Shown here: piece by piece, positions 1 to 6,631 of the stretch
Position numbering within the stretch: position 1 is the stretch's first letter
Layout of the letters: each line of letters begins with the position of its first letter
From: JANMAT01 sp031359995
GTDB taxonomy: Bacteria; Actinomycetota; Acidimicrobiia; Acidimicrobiales; Ilumatobacteraceae
Assembly: GCA_031359995.1 (NCBI GenBank)
Contig: JANMAT010000173.1
Span: 1 to 27,841 of the forward strand
Direction: 5' to 3'
Length of the DNA: 27,841 nt
The notes under the pieces: generated by a model
The model's input: the letters and a program-made list of their open reading frames with translations, nothing else
What the model was told of the DNA's origin: nothing
Databases searched by the model: none
Program-made: the position numbers and the translations under genes

Positions 1-243
1 CGCGTCCGGCTTTCACCAGCACCTGGGTCCCGGTCGGGTCGGCAAACCGCGCCTCGCGCGCGCCCCGACCGTGCACGCGCGCCGCCACCGGTACACCTGG
101 CGCCGCTCGGGCGCCGGTAGCAACGGCGCCCGCGCGGCCAGCTCGCGATGGGCGGCGCCCACCGGGTCGGCGTCGCCCCGGGCGACGACGGCGTGCACCT
201 CGGCCGCCAGCCGAGCCAGCACCTGCGCCGACGCCGCGCTCAC
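1..243 (-). CDS. CpaF/TadA-like ATPase, N-terminal part, apparently frameshifted at the window edge
   Basis: This is the start of a gene running off the left edge. Its GTG start overlaps the stop of the upstream CpaE-like gene as GTGA, so the two are probably translationally coupled. The first ~50 residues are helical and Ala/Arg/Glu-rich. The frame then hits a stop near position 13, but another frame from about position 95 down to 1 reads VAARVHGRGAREARF, then ADPTGTQVLVKAGR. That resembles the N-terminal CpaF motif (R-V-x-G-L-G-x-L-E-x-L-L-A-D-P-x-V-T-E-V-L-V-N). Losing one G around 95-98 would explain the shift. Several residues look like single-base departures from the motif (Leu to Arg, Val to Gly, Asn to Lys), as at a low-quality contig end. 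Family known: CpaF powers Tad/Flp pilus assembly at the inner membrane. The CpaF call is inferred from the motif and from the CpaE neighbour. Confidence 0.45.
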
Positions 244-890
244 GCTGCGGCCCGGACACTGCGGGTGAGCGTGCGGGGCAGGCGGCCGGCGAGGAGCAGC
301 CCGGCGTCGACCGCGCGCGCCACCGACGGGTCGTACGGCACCACGGCCACGACCGGCACGCCGAGCACGTCTTCGATGTCACGCCGGTCGAGCGAGCGAC
401 CCGGTTCCTGCACCAGCACCACACCCGATGGACGCACCGGCAACGCCACGGCCCGCCGCAGCGCCAGGTAGCAGGGGCGCAGCACAGCCAGTGACGACGG
501 CGCCGTAGCCAGCAGCTCGTGCCACTCGGGCGAGTAGCGGCCGGCGTCGACCACGACCGGCTCGGGCCACGAGTGCAGCACCTCGGCCAGCGCGGCGACG
601 CGGCCGCGGGGCCAGGGCGGCACATGGCCATCGCCGGCGGGCACCACCCCGAGACCGTGGGCCGCCGGCTGCACCAGGCGTCGCAGCCCGTCGGCGTCGG
701 CGTGCTCGGCGGCCAGCCAGCTGCGCACGCCCCAACCGCCCTGGTCGGCCAGGCCGAGCACCGACGGCACGTCACCGTCGAGGTCGACCACCACCGCCTC
801 ACCGTGGGCGCGGGCCAGCTCGAGCGCCATCGACGCGGCGACGACCGTGGTACCGCTGCCGCCCTTGGGCGACCAGCACACCGTGACCAT
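240..890 (-). CDS. CpaE/TadZ-like MinD/ParA-type ATPase of a Tad pilus locus
   Basis: This 216-residue protein starts at ATG 890 behind a clear AGGAGG ribosome site (about 894-899 on the complementary strand). It opens with MVTVCWSPKGGSGTT, a deviant Walker A motif (K-G-G-x-G-T-T) at residues 8-15, typical of ParA/MinD/CpaE ATPases. VVVDLDGD (about 33-40) and PVVVDAG (about 110-116) are the switch and Walker B-like strands. It is shorter than usual CpaE proteins because it lacks the N-terminal receiver-like domain, as many actinobacterial TadZ-like proteins do. Family known: it positions the Tad/Flp pilus machine at the membrane. It overlaps the downstream CpaF-like gene by 4 bases, which supports the assignment. 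A generic ParA-like ATPase is the main alternative. Confidence 0.72.
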   Translation of the reverse strand: MVTVCWSPKGGSGTTVVAASMALELARAHGEAVVVDLDGDVPSVLGLADQGGWGVRSWLAAEHADADGLRRLVQPAAHGLGVVPAGDGHVPPWPRGRVAALAEVLHSWPEPVVVDAGRYSPEWHELLATAPSSLAVLRPCYLALRRAVALPVRPSGVVLVQEPGRSLDRRDIEDVLGVPVVAVVPYDPSVARAVDAGLLLAGRLPRTLTRSVRAAA

Positions 891-930
891 GGGAACCTCC
901 TGGGATCACCCCGCGACCGGGGAACGCACA

Positions 931-944
931 GCGAGCAAGCTCGC
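931..944. promoter_or_regulatory. Perfect palindrome between divergent genes (candidate operator)
   Basis: GCGAGC-AA-GCTCGC is a perfect 6+2+6 inverted repeat in the 68-bp gap between the divergent CpaE-like gene and the ECF sigma gene. A second, weaker repeat (CCCC...GGGG) lies at about 909-922. Either could be a regulator site serving both promoters or a small hairpin in the transcript leader. No protein partner can be named from sequence. Confidence 0.35.
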
Positions 945-958
945 GATCAGGAAGCTCT

Positions 959-1516
959 GTGACCGTACCGAAGTCGGGCCGATTCGGCAAGGGGCTCGTG
1001 GTCGGTGAACCAGAATCATCGTCTGGGGCTCTTGGGGTGGATGTGAGGGCTGGCAGCGACGAAGCGATCGTCTCGTTCGAGACGTTCGCCCGCGACGCCG
1101 AGCCCCGCCTGCGTCGGGCCCTGGCTGCCGCTTACGGGCCCGAGCTCGCGGTGGAGCTGAACCGTGACGCGCTGGCCTACGCCTGGGAGCACTGGGCCGC
1201 GGTGCAGGCGATGGCCAACCCGGTCGGCTACCTGTACCGCGTGGCCCAGTCGGCCGCCCGCCGCTACGTGCGCTGGCAGCGCCGTCCGCCGCTGCCGCGC
1301 GAGGACACGATCGACGGGTTCGACCCGGAACCGCGGCTCGACGCCGCGCTGGCCCGCCTGAGCCGCGATCAGCGCGTGGCCGTGGTGCTCGTGCACGGTT
1401 ACGGCATGAGCTACCGCGAGGCGGCCGACACGCTCGACGTGCCGGTGACGACGGTCCGCAACCACCTCAACCGCGGCATGAACCGGCTGCGCACGATCCT
1501 GGAGGTCGACGCGTGA
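959..1516 (+). CDS. ECF-family RNA polymerase sigma factor
   Basis: The ORF encodes 185 residues from GTG 959. The conserved part begins near residue 40, and an internal GTG at 1037 (residue 27) is an equally plausible start, since neither has a strong ribosome site. Region 2 is seen in AYAWEHW, NPVGYLYRVAQSAARR and the basic RWQRR (about residues 72-112), which contact the -10 element. Region 4 follows as LSRDQRVAVVLVHGYGMSYREAADTLDVP and TTVRNHLNRGMNRLR (about 133-180), a helix-turn-helix for the -35. Size and layout fit an ECF sigma factor of the SigE-like actinobacterial type. The stop overlaps the next gene as GTGA, matching the usual sigma/anti-sigma arrangement. A truncated paralogue lies at 10010-10357. 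Confidence 0.85.
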   Translation: MTVPKSGRFGKGLVVGEPESSSGALGVDVRAGSDEAIVSFETFARDAEPRLRRALAAAYGPELAVELNRDALAYAWEHWAAVQAMANPVGYLYRVAQSAARRYVRWQRRPPLPREDTIDGFDPEPRLDAALARLSRDQRVAVVLVHGYGMSYREAADTLDVPVTTVRNHLNRGMNRLRTILEVDA

Positions 1517-2772
1517 CCGACACGCTCGAACATCGTCTACGCCGCTACGCCGTCACGCTGGAGCGCGCGACCATCGCCCACGACCTGCGCGTCACCGACA
1601 TCGAGCACGACCTGCGCGACGTGCCCGAGGTTGCGGTCGCCGGCGGCCGCGCGCTCCCGAGGCCGCGGCCGGTGCTGCTCGCCGTGACCGCCGCCGGGCT
1701 GCTCGTCGGCATCGGCATCTCGGTCGGCCTCGGCCAGCGCTCGTCAGGCCCGGGTGACGCGCCCCGCGCCCCAGTACCGGTGGCGACCGCGTCGCTGCCA
1801 CCCGGGGCGATCGCCGTGCCGCAGGCGTTCACCGATCCGGCGCCGGCCGTGTGGGACGACGTGCCAATGGCCGCTGGGGTGGTCGGCTGGTACGACGTGG
1901 GTGACGCCGTGCCTGGCCGCGTGGCCGACGAGTTCGCCGACCCGCGCTACCTCGCCCGCTTCCTGCGCTGCGCGCGCTGGACCGGCGACGGTCGGACCGA
2001 TCCGCCCACGTGCGACGCGGTCCAGGGAGGCGTCCTCAGCGGCGGTGTGAACTACCGGCCGTCGACGGCCCGCGAGCTCGGCGTGATGTCATCCATCGGC
2101 ACCGACGTCGACGTGAAGGCGGCGGCTTGGGCCCAGGCCGACGGCAGTGTGTGGGGCTACGAGACGTTCACCACCCCGCCCGACCCGAATCCGTTCTCGG
2201 TCGGCGGCATGTCGGTGTTCGGCTACCGCAACGGTGACCACGCGCAGCTCACCTGGCAGCCGGCCCCGGGGAACATCGTGAGCCTCGACGGACGCGGCTT
2301 CACCGACGAGGAGCTGCTGGCGCTGGTGTCGCAACTGCGACCGGTCACACTGCCCTCGGTGCTGCCGCTGACGTTCCAGGTGCGGGCCCCGGCGAAGCGG
2401 CCGGCGCTGGTGGTCGGTTGGCTGCGTGGCCGCCGCTGCGCGACGTTCGACCCCGACCACAGCTGCGTGCCGTTCGGCGAGGGCGACGCGATCGTGCAGG
2501 GCGGCGCGTTCTTTGGTCAGGTGCCGGCGGTGGCGGCGCTGGTGGCACCGGCCTCGACGGCGCGCTTCGACGTGGAGGTGGCCGGTGGCGATCACCGAAC
2601 GCCGGTGGGCGACCAACCGAGTGTCTTCGGCCACGAGGTGATCGTGCACGACGACGAGCGCGCGCTCCCGATCGCGGCGCGGCTCGTGTACAGCGACGGT
2701 CGCGTGGTGGAGCAGATGGTCGAGGCCAACCAGGCCACGCCGCCGACCACAGGGGTCACCCTGCCGGCGTGA
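1513..2772 (+). CDS. Single-pass membrane protein, putative anti-sigma factor
   Basis: This 419-residue protein is translationally coupled to the sigma gene (GTGA overlap). The N-terminal ~50 residues are charged and cytoplasmic (MTDTLEHRLRRYAVTLERAT). One membrane segment follows at about 54-73 (VLLAVTAAGLLVGIGISVGL), then a Pro/Ala-rich linker and a large extracytoplasmic domain of about 330 residues with no motif I recognise. That topology, directly behind an ECF sigma gene, is typical of actinobacterial membrane anti-sigma factors, in which the short cytoplasmic part binds the sigma factor. There is no zinc-binding HxxxCxxC motif in the N-terminus, so it would not be a ZAS-type anti-sigma. 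The role rests on position and topology only. Confidence 0.6.
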   Translation: MTDTLEHRLRRYAVTLERATIAHDLRVTDIEHDLRDVPEVAVAGGRALPRPRPVLLAVTAAGLLVGIGISVGLGQRSSGPGDAPRAPVPVATASLPPGAIAVPQAFTDPAPAVWDDVPMAAGVVGWYDVGDAVPGRVADEFADPRYLARFLRCARWTGDGRTDPPTCDAVQGGVLSGGVNYRPSTARELGVMSSIGTDVDVKAAAWAQADGSVWGYETFTTPPDPNPFSVGGMSVFGYRNGDHAQLTWQPAPGNIVSLDGRGFTDEELLALVSQLRPVTLPSVLPLTFQVRAPAKRPALVVGWLRGRRCATFDPDHSCVPFGEGDAIVQGGAFFGQVPAVAALVAPASTARFDVEVAGGDHRTPVGDQPSVFGHEVIVHDDERALPIAARLVYSDGRVVEQMVEANQATPPTTGVTLPA

Positions 2773-2807
2773 TGGTCCCCGGACAGTTCGGAGTCGGCTC
2801 TGAGGGT

Positions 2808-2823
2808 CCTCCCAGACGGGAGG
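2808..2823 (+). terminator. Short hairpin after the sigma/anti-sigma operon
   Basis: CCTCCC-AGAC-GGGAGG forms a perfect 6-bp stem with a 4-nt loop, 36 nt after the putative anti-sigma stop. There is no U-tract, so it may be a weak terminator or an mRNA-stabilising hairpin in the leader of the next gene. Confidence 0.35.
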
Positions 2824-2888
2824 TCTGGAATGAGAGTCACCAAGGCGGTCGAACCTCCCCCGGCCGCCGAACCTCTCAGGAGCTCACG

Positions 2889-3620
2889 ATGCGCAAGAAG
2901 ATCATGGCCGGCACCCTCGCAGCAGCCAGCATCGCCGGTCTCGGCGTGGGCGTCGCCCTCGGCGTCCCCGGCATCTCCAACGCCGCCACCACCGTGCAGG
3001 CCGATACCAGCACCACCACCAACACGTCGGGCACCGCCGCTGCCGCGGTTCAGCCCGCCCGCACCCAGATCGTGTCCGACGCGCTCGCCAAGCTCGTCAC
3101 CGACGGCACCATCACCCAGGCCCAGAGCGACGCGGTGGCCAAGGCCCTCGCCGATGCGCTGCCCGCCCGCGGTGACGGTGGCCAGGGCGGCATCCGCAGG
3201 GGCAGCGGCATCGGACGCGGCAACGAGATCACGGTGGTCGCCACCGCCCTCGGCGTGACCGACGCCGAGGTTCGCACCGCCCTGCACGGCGGCCGGACCA
3301 TCGCCCAGGTGGCCGCCACCAAGGGCGTCGCCATCGACACGATCACCGCGGCGCTGAAGGCCGATCTGCAGACCCGTGTGGCGACCGCGGTGACCGACGG
3401 CAAGATGACGCAGGCCCAGGCCGACCAGATCCTCGCCGACGCCGACACGCACCTGACCAACCTGGTGAACGGCACGGGTGGGCACGGCTTCGGCGGCGGT
3501 CGTGGCGTGGGCGGCCCCGGTGGCATGCACGGCCAGCCTCCCGTCGATGGCAACGCCCCGGCCGCCCCGGCCGCCCCGGCCGACGCCAGCGACGCCACGT
3601 CGGCGACGACGACCGCCTGA
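2889..3620 (+). CDS. Secreted helical-repeat protein (DUF2680-like)
   Basis: The protein has 243 residues from ATG 2889, with a GGAG ribosome site 6 nt upstream (CAGGAGCTCACG). It begins with a signal peptide (MRKKIMAGTLAAASIAGLGV, cleavage probably after SNAA near residue 33). Two related helical pieces follow: LAKLVTDGTITQAQSDAVA (about 65-83) and ATAVTDGKMTQAQADQI (about 162-178). Between them are a Gly-rich loop and LGVTDAEVRTALHGG / IAQVAATKGV. The 'dGkiTqaQad' and 'LGvt...L..G.tiaqvA...GV' patterns recall DUF2680-type secreted proteins of unknown function. The C-terminus is a low-complexity Gly/Ala/Pro/Thr tail. It lies downstream of the sigma/anti-sigma pair and could be a target of that sigma factor, but this is inference. 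Confidence 0.7.
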   Translation: MRKKIMAGTLAAASIAGLGVGVALGVPGISNAATTVQADTSTTTNTSGTAAAAVQPARTQIVSDALAKLVTDGTITQAQSDAVAKALADALPARGDGGQGGIRRGSGIGRGNEITVVATALGVTDAEVRTALHGGRTIAQVAATKGVAIDTITAALKADLQTRVATAVTDGKMTQAQADQILADADTHLTNLVNGTGGHGFGGGRGVGGPGGMHGQPPVDGNAPAAPAAPADASDATSATTTA

Positions 3621-3652
3621 CCCACGGCACCCTTCTCCCCCAAGAGCCCGGT

Positions 3653-3684
3653 AGCGGCCCGCTCATCGTGGAGAGCGGGCCGCT
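3653..3684. terminator. Strong hairpin, probable transcription terminator
   Basis: AGCGGCCCGCTC pairs perfectly with GAGCGGGCCGCT across an 8-nt loop (12-bp GC-rich stem). It lies 32 nt after the secreted protein gene and 48 nt before the racemase start. No U-run follows, as is common for actinobacterial terminators. Confidence 0.6.
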
Positions 3685-3732
3685 GCCGCGCGCCCCGGGA
3701 CCGCACGCGGGCGGGCCGCTATCGTGCCGCCG

Positions 3733-4794
3733 ATGCAGGTCTCCGTCGAGCGCTTCGAGCTCCGCAAGCGCCACGCCCTCACCATCAGCCGCGGCACGAT
3801 CACCGGATCGGTGAACCTGGTGGTGCGGGTCACCCACGACGGCATCACCGGCCTCGGCGAGATGGCTCCCGGTGACGTGCGCGAGACGGCCGATGCCGCC
3901 GAGGTCGACCTGCAGACGTGGGCCGCCCTCCTCGACGCGCTCGCCCCGTGGCAGCGACAAGAGGTCGACGACGTGCTCGCCGCCCACCCCGGCCGTTCGG
4001 CCGCGGCGGCCGGGCTCGACCTCGCGCTGCACGATTGGTTGGGCAAGCGCGCCGGCCTGCCGGTGTGGAAGCTGTGGGGGCTGTCGCTCGCCCGCATCGA
4101 ACCGACGTCGCTCACCGTCGGCATCAACCCGCCCGATGTCGTGCGCGAGAAGGTGCCCGAGATCATGACCCGCACCGGGGCCCGCGTCCTGAAGGTGAAG
4201 TTGGGCAACCCCGACGGCATCGAGCACGACCAGGCCAGCTTCGTCGCCGCCCAGGAGGCCGCGGCGGCCCTCACCGCCGAGCCGGTGCGCTGGCGGGTGG
4301 ACGCCAACGGCGGGTGGGAACCCGACGCCGCCGTCACCATGATCGGCTGGTTGGCCGAGCGGAGCGTCGAGTACGTGGAGCAACCGCTGGCGCGCGGGCG
4401 CGAAGCCGATCTGCCCTACGTGTTCGCCCGCACGGTGCTGCCGCTGTACGCGGACGAAAGCGTGCGCGTCGCCGCCGACGTTCCGGCGTTGGCCGACCGC
4501 GTGCACGGTGTGAACCTGAAGCTGATGAAGACGGGCGGCCTGGCCGAGGCGATGCGCCTCGTGCACACGGCGCGTGCCCACGGTCTGAAGGTGATGATCG
4601 GGTGCATGGGCGAGTCGTCGCTGTCGATCACCGCCGGCGCGCACCTGTCGCCCCTGGTCGACCACGTCGACCTCGACAGCCACTTGAACCTGTTGACCGA
4701 TCCCTTCATCGGTGCGGCGTGGTCCGGTGGCCGTGTGGTGCCCAACGACAAGCCCGGCCTCGGTGTGAGCCTCAGCGCGGTGGAGGAAGCATGA
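3733..4794 (+). CDS. dgcA: Enolase-superfamily amino-acid racemase/epimerase, probable N-acetyl-D-glutamate racemase DgcA
   Basis: The protein has 353 residues from ATG 3733. I prefer this start to GTG 3724 because a TATCGT -10 hexamer ends 7 nt before the ATG, giving a leaderless transcript. Superfamily residues are visible in order: the KVK base motif (154-156), VDANGGW with metal ligand Asp190, VEQPL with Glu216, YADES with Asp241, and NLKLMKTGG with a second Lys near 263-266. This is the dipeptide-epimerase/muconate-lactonising branch, which racemises the alpha carbon of N-acyl amino acids or dipeptides. The next gene is a DUF1611 protein overlapping by ATGA. DUF1611 plus this racemase is known as the DgcN/DgcA pair of D-glutamate catabolism. 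Without that neighbour, L-Ala-D/L-Glu epimerase would be the default call. Confidence 0.75.
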   Translation: MQVSVERFELRKRHALTISRGTITGSVNLVVRVTHDGITGLGEMAPGDVRETADAAEVDLQTWAALLDALAPWQRQEVDDVLAAHPGRSAAAAGLDLALHDWLGKRAGLPVWKLWGLSLARIEPTSLTVGINPPDVVREKVPEIMTRTGARVLKVKLGNPDGIEHDQASFVAAQEAAAALTAEPVRWRVDANGGWEPDAAVTMIGWLAERSVEYVEQPLARGREADLPYVFARTVLPLYADESVRVAADVPALADRVHGVNLKLMKTGGLAEAMRLVHTARAHGLKVMIGCMGESSLSITAGAHLSPLVDHVDLDSHLNLLTDPFIGAAWSGGRVVPNDKPGLGVSLSAVEEA

Positions 4795-5846
4795 TCGCGT
4801 CCGGTTCCCGCATCGCGCTGCTGATGCACGACTACCTGGTGCCGCGAGCCGGCATGCCCGGGTTCGGGAAGATGGGCATCGGCCTGTTGCGCTACAGCCC
4901 GAACCCGGTGGTGGCCGTGCTCGACGAGACGACGGTCGGTCGATCGCTGCTCGACGTGGCGAGTGTCGACCACTCGGCTCCCATCGTGGCCACGGTCGCC
5001 GAGGCCACCGCGCTCGGTGCCGACGTGCTGGTCATCGGTGTGGCCACCGTCGGCGGCGTGCTGCCCGAGCGGTTCCGCGCCGACATCGTCCAGGCGCTGC
5101 GCGCCGGCATGTCGGTGGTGAACGGCCTCCACGTGGTGCTCAACGATGACTCCGAACTGGTGGCCATGCTGCACCCCGGCCGCATCATCTGGGATGTGCG
5201 TCAGGAACCGCCGGGGCTCATGCCCGGCACGGGGGCGGCGGCGGCGCTGCCCGGTCGGCGCGTGCTCACGGTGGGCACCGACATGGCCATCGGGAAGATG
5301 ACGGCCTCGCTCGAGCTCGACCGTTCCGCGAAGGTGCTAGGGCTGCGCTCGGCCTTCCTCGCCAGCGGGCAGATCGGCATGTGCATCTCGGGGGACGGCA
5401 TCCCGCTCGACGCGGTGCGTGTCGACTTCGCCGCCGGTGCGGTGGAGCAGCTGGTGGCGCGCCACAGCGCCACGAGCGACCTGCTGTTCGTAGAGGGGCA
5501 GGGCTCGATCCTGCACCCTGCCTCCACCGCGTGGCTGTCGCTGATCCGCGGCTCGTGCCCCACCCACCTGGTCCTGTGCCACCGGGCCGGGCAGACCCGT
5601 ATCTCGCGCCAGCCGGTAACGATGCCGCCCCTGCGCGAGGTGGCGGCGCTGTTCGAGTCGGTGGCGTCGGTGGCTGGTGTGCAGCCGGGCCCGAAGGTGG
5701 TGGGCGTGGCGTTGAACTGTGGTCATCTCGACGACGACGACGCGGCGCGCGCCCTGGCCGAGGCCGAGGCCGAGTGCGGCTATCCCACCGTCGACGTCGT
5801 GCGCCAGGGTGCCGATCGGCTGCTCGACGCGATCCTGCGGGCCTGA
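4791..5846 (+). CDS. dgcN: DUF1611 P-loop protein, probable DgcN (D-glutamate N-acetyltransferase)
   Basis: The protein has 351 residues. ATG 4791 overlaps the racemase stop (ATGA), with GGAGG 5 nt upstream, so translation is coupled. The N-terminal Rossmann-like half (ADVLVIGVATVGG near 77-89) precedes a P-loop domain with GTDMAIGKMTAS at 162-173, the Walker A-like signature of DUF1611. LLFVEGQGSILHP is the later Walker B/active-site-like stretch. Family known: DUF1611 includes DgcN, reported as an N-acetyltransferase that turns D-glutamate into N-acetyl-D-glutamate for DgcA. The paired gene supports the same role here: using or recycling D-Glu, for instance from peptidoglycan. The exact substrate in this organism is inferred. 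Confidence 0.72.
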   Translation: MIASGSRIALLMHDYLVPRAGMPGFGKMGIGLLRYSPNPVVAVLDETTVGRSLLDVASVDHSAPIVATVAEATALGADVLVIGVATVGGVLPERFRADIVQALRAGMSVVNGLHVVLNDDSELVAMLHPGRIIWDVRQEPPGLMPGTGAAAALPGRRVLTVGTDMAIGKMTASLELDRSAKVLGLRSAFLASGQIGMCISGDGIPLDAVRVDFAAGAVEQLVARHSATSDLLFVEGQGSILHPASTAWLSLIRGSCPTHLVLCHRAGQTRISRQPVTMPPLREVAALFESVASVAGVQPGPKVVGVALNCGHLDDDDAARALAEAEAECGYPTVDVVRQGADRLLDAILRA

Positions 5847-5899
5847 CCGCGTCCCTGCTCACCGGGGGTGCCATCCACTGCTCACGTCGCCGCACTGCG

Positions 5900-5905
5900 T
5901 AGCCT
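5900..5905 (+). promoter_or_regulatory. Putative -10 element (TAGCCT) for the DUF1508 gene
   Basis: TAGCCT lies 33 nt before the ATG of the YegP-like gene and fits the TANNNT pattern seen elsewhere in the window. No good -35 is visible. The leader ends with the purine-rich site AAAGAAGG just before the start. Confidence 0.3.
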
Positions 5906-5938
5906 GACCCGGCCCCTCACATCCGAAAGAAGGCAGCA

Positions 5939-6229
5939 ATGGCTACAGGGAAGTTCGTGCTCGACAAGGGCCGCACCGGCAAGTTCCGCTTCAACCTGCT
6001 CTCGACGAACGGTCGCATCATTGCCACGAGCGAGTCGTACGAGACGAAGGCCGCGGCCCTGAAGGGCATCGCGTCCGTGCAGAAGATGGCTGCCGACGCC
6101 CGCCTGATCGACAACACCGTCGCCGCCGCGGCGGCACCGAAGAAGGCCGCCAAGACGGCGGCCGCCCCCCAGACGGCCGCGGCGAAGAAGGCCGCTGCCC
6201 CCAAGAAGGCCGCGATCCGCCGCACGTGA
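5939..6229 (+). CDS. YegP-like (DUF1508) protein with Lys/Ala-rich C-terminal tail
   Basis: The protein has 96 residues from ATG 5939, with a GAAAGAAGG ribosome site upstream. Residues 1-58 form one DUF1508/YegP unit: FVLDKGRTGKFRFNLLSTNG, then ETKAAALKGIASVQ. The usual family member has one or two such units of about 50 residues, of unknown function. The rest is a basic, low-complexity tail (AAPKKAAKTAAAP repeated, ending in KKAAIRRT), like the C-terminal tails of actinobacterial HU/histone-like proteins. That suggests, but does not prove, nucleic-acid association. It stands alone between dgcN and the selenocysteine tRNA. Confidence 0.75.
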   Translation: MATGKFVLDKGRTGKFRFNLLSTNGRIIATSESYETKAAALKGIASVQKMAADARLIDNTVAAAAAPKKAAKTAAAPQTAAAKKAAAPKKAAIRRT

Positions 6230-6306
6230 GTCCGTCGTCGCGCCCTGCCTCCGATCGTGCGGCGAGCCGGTCGGGGCAGGGTGGCGGCGAACCGGCGGCC
6301 GTGCGT

Positions 6307-6312
6307 TAGCGT
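6307..6312 (+). promoter_or_regulatory. Putative -10 element (TAGCGT) of the selC tRNA
   Basis: TAGCGT ends 7 nt before the first base of the tRNA, so transcription would begin at or next to the mature 5' end. No convincing -35 is seen at the right distance. Confidence 0.35.
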
Positions 6313-6319
6313 GATGCAC

Positions 6320-6412
6320 GGAGGTGTCCGCGTACCTGGTGGGCGCCGCCGCCTTCAAAGCGGTTGGGACAGGCGATCCCTGTCCGGCGGGTTCGATTCC
6401 CGTCCACCTCCG
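6320..6412 (+). tRNA. selC: tRNA-Sec (anticodon UCA)
   Basis: This is a 93-nt tRNA with acceptor arms GGAGGTG (6320-6326) and CACCTCC (6405-6411) and G at 6412 as discriminator. The anticodon arm is GCCGC-CTTCAAA-GCGGT, with UCA at 6355-6357. A very long variable arm (GGGACAGG with CCCTGTCC) and T-loop GTTCGATTCC follow. Overall layout and loop sequences closely match the E. coli selenocysteine tRNA. UCA is the normal reading of the UGA codon by tRNA-Sec, and the long variable arm excludes a suppressor of ordinary type. CCA is not encoded. Its presence implies SelA/SelB/SelD elsewhere in the genome. selC is a classical integration site for tyrosine recombinases. Confidence 0.93.
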
Positions 6413-6424
6413 CGACGTTCTCCC

Positions 6425-6480
6425 TGGTCAGAGCACTTTTCCACAGGCCGAAATTGGCCCTCTGGTCACAGAATGGTCAC
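6425..6480. repeat. TGGTCA(C) repeats next to selC (candidate integrase arm-type sites)
   Basis: TGGTCA occurs at 6425-6430, TGGTCAC at 6463-6469 and TGGTCAC at 6474-6480. The last two are 11 bp apart, one helical turn. A fourth TGGTCAC is at 7681-7687, overlapping the integrase stop. Short direct repeats beside a tRNA-borne attachment site are typical binding sites for the arm-binding domain of a tyrosine recombinase. Confidence 0.4.
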
Positions 6481-6513
6481 GATCTTTGGGGCAGTGCATC
6501 GGCGCGACGTGCG
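6472..6513 (-). pseudogene. Remnant of an integrase 3' end (42-bp near repeat)
   Basis: These 42 bp align without gaps to 7679-7720, the last codons and stop of the integrase, differing at about seven positions. Read on the minus strand both give ARRADAL just before the stop (here ARRADALPQRS; in the integrase ARRADALLEGG). Similarity fades upstream of the Asp-Asp pair and an in-frame stop follows, so only the tail of an older integrase gene survives. Confidence 0.6.
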
Positions 6514-6631
6514 CAGGCGTCGTCTCAGCACTGCGCGGTGAGCGCTTCGGCGATGTCTGCGACCGCTCGGCCGGAACAGCGCACGGGTCGGGAGCCCGGG
6601 GCCACTGGCTCGCCGCCAGTAAGCGCGCGAC

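Noticed and set aside
3343..4683. Very long minus-strand open frame opposite the racemase gene
   Set aside because: It is His/Arg/Gly-rich antisense shadow caused by high GC. The plus strand carries a complete enolase-superfamily protein with all expected motifs.
6320..6412. Ordinary Ser/Leu-type tRNA or nonsense suppressor
   Set aside because: Anticodon UCA in a CTTCAAA loop, 93-nt length and the detailed match to bacterial tRNA-Sec make selenocysteine the better call.
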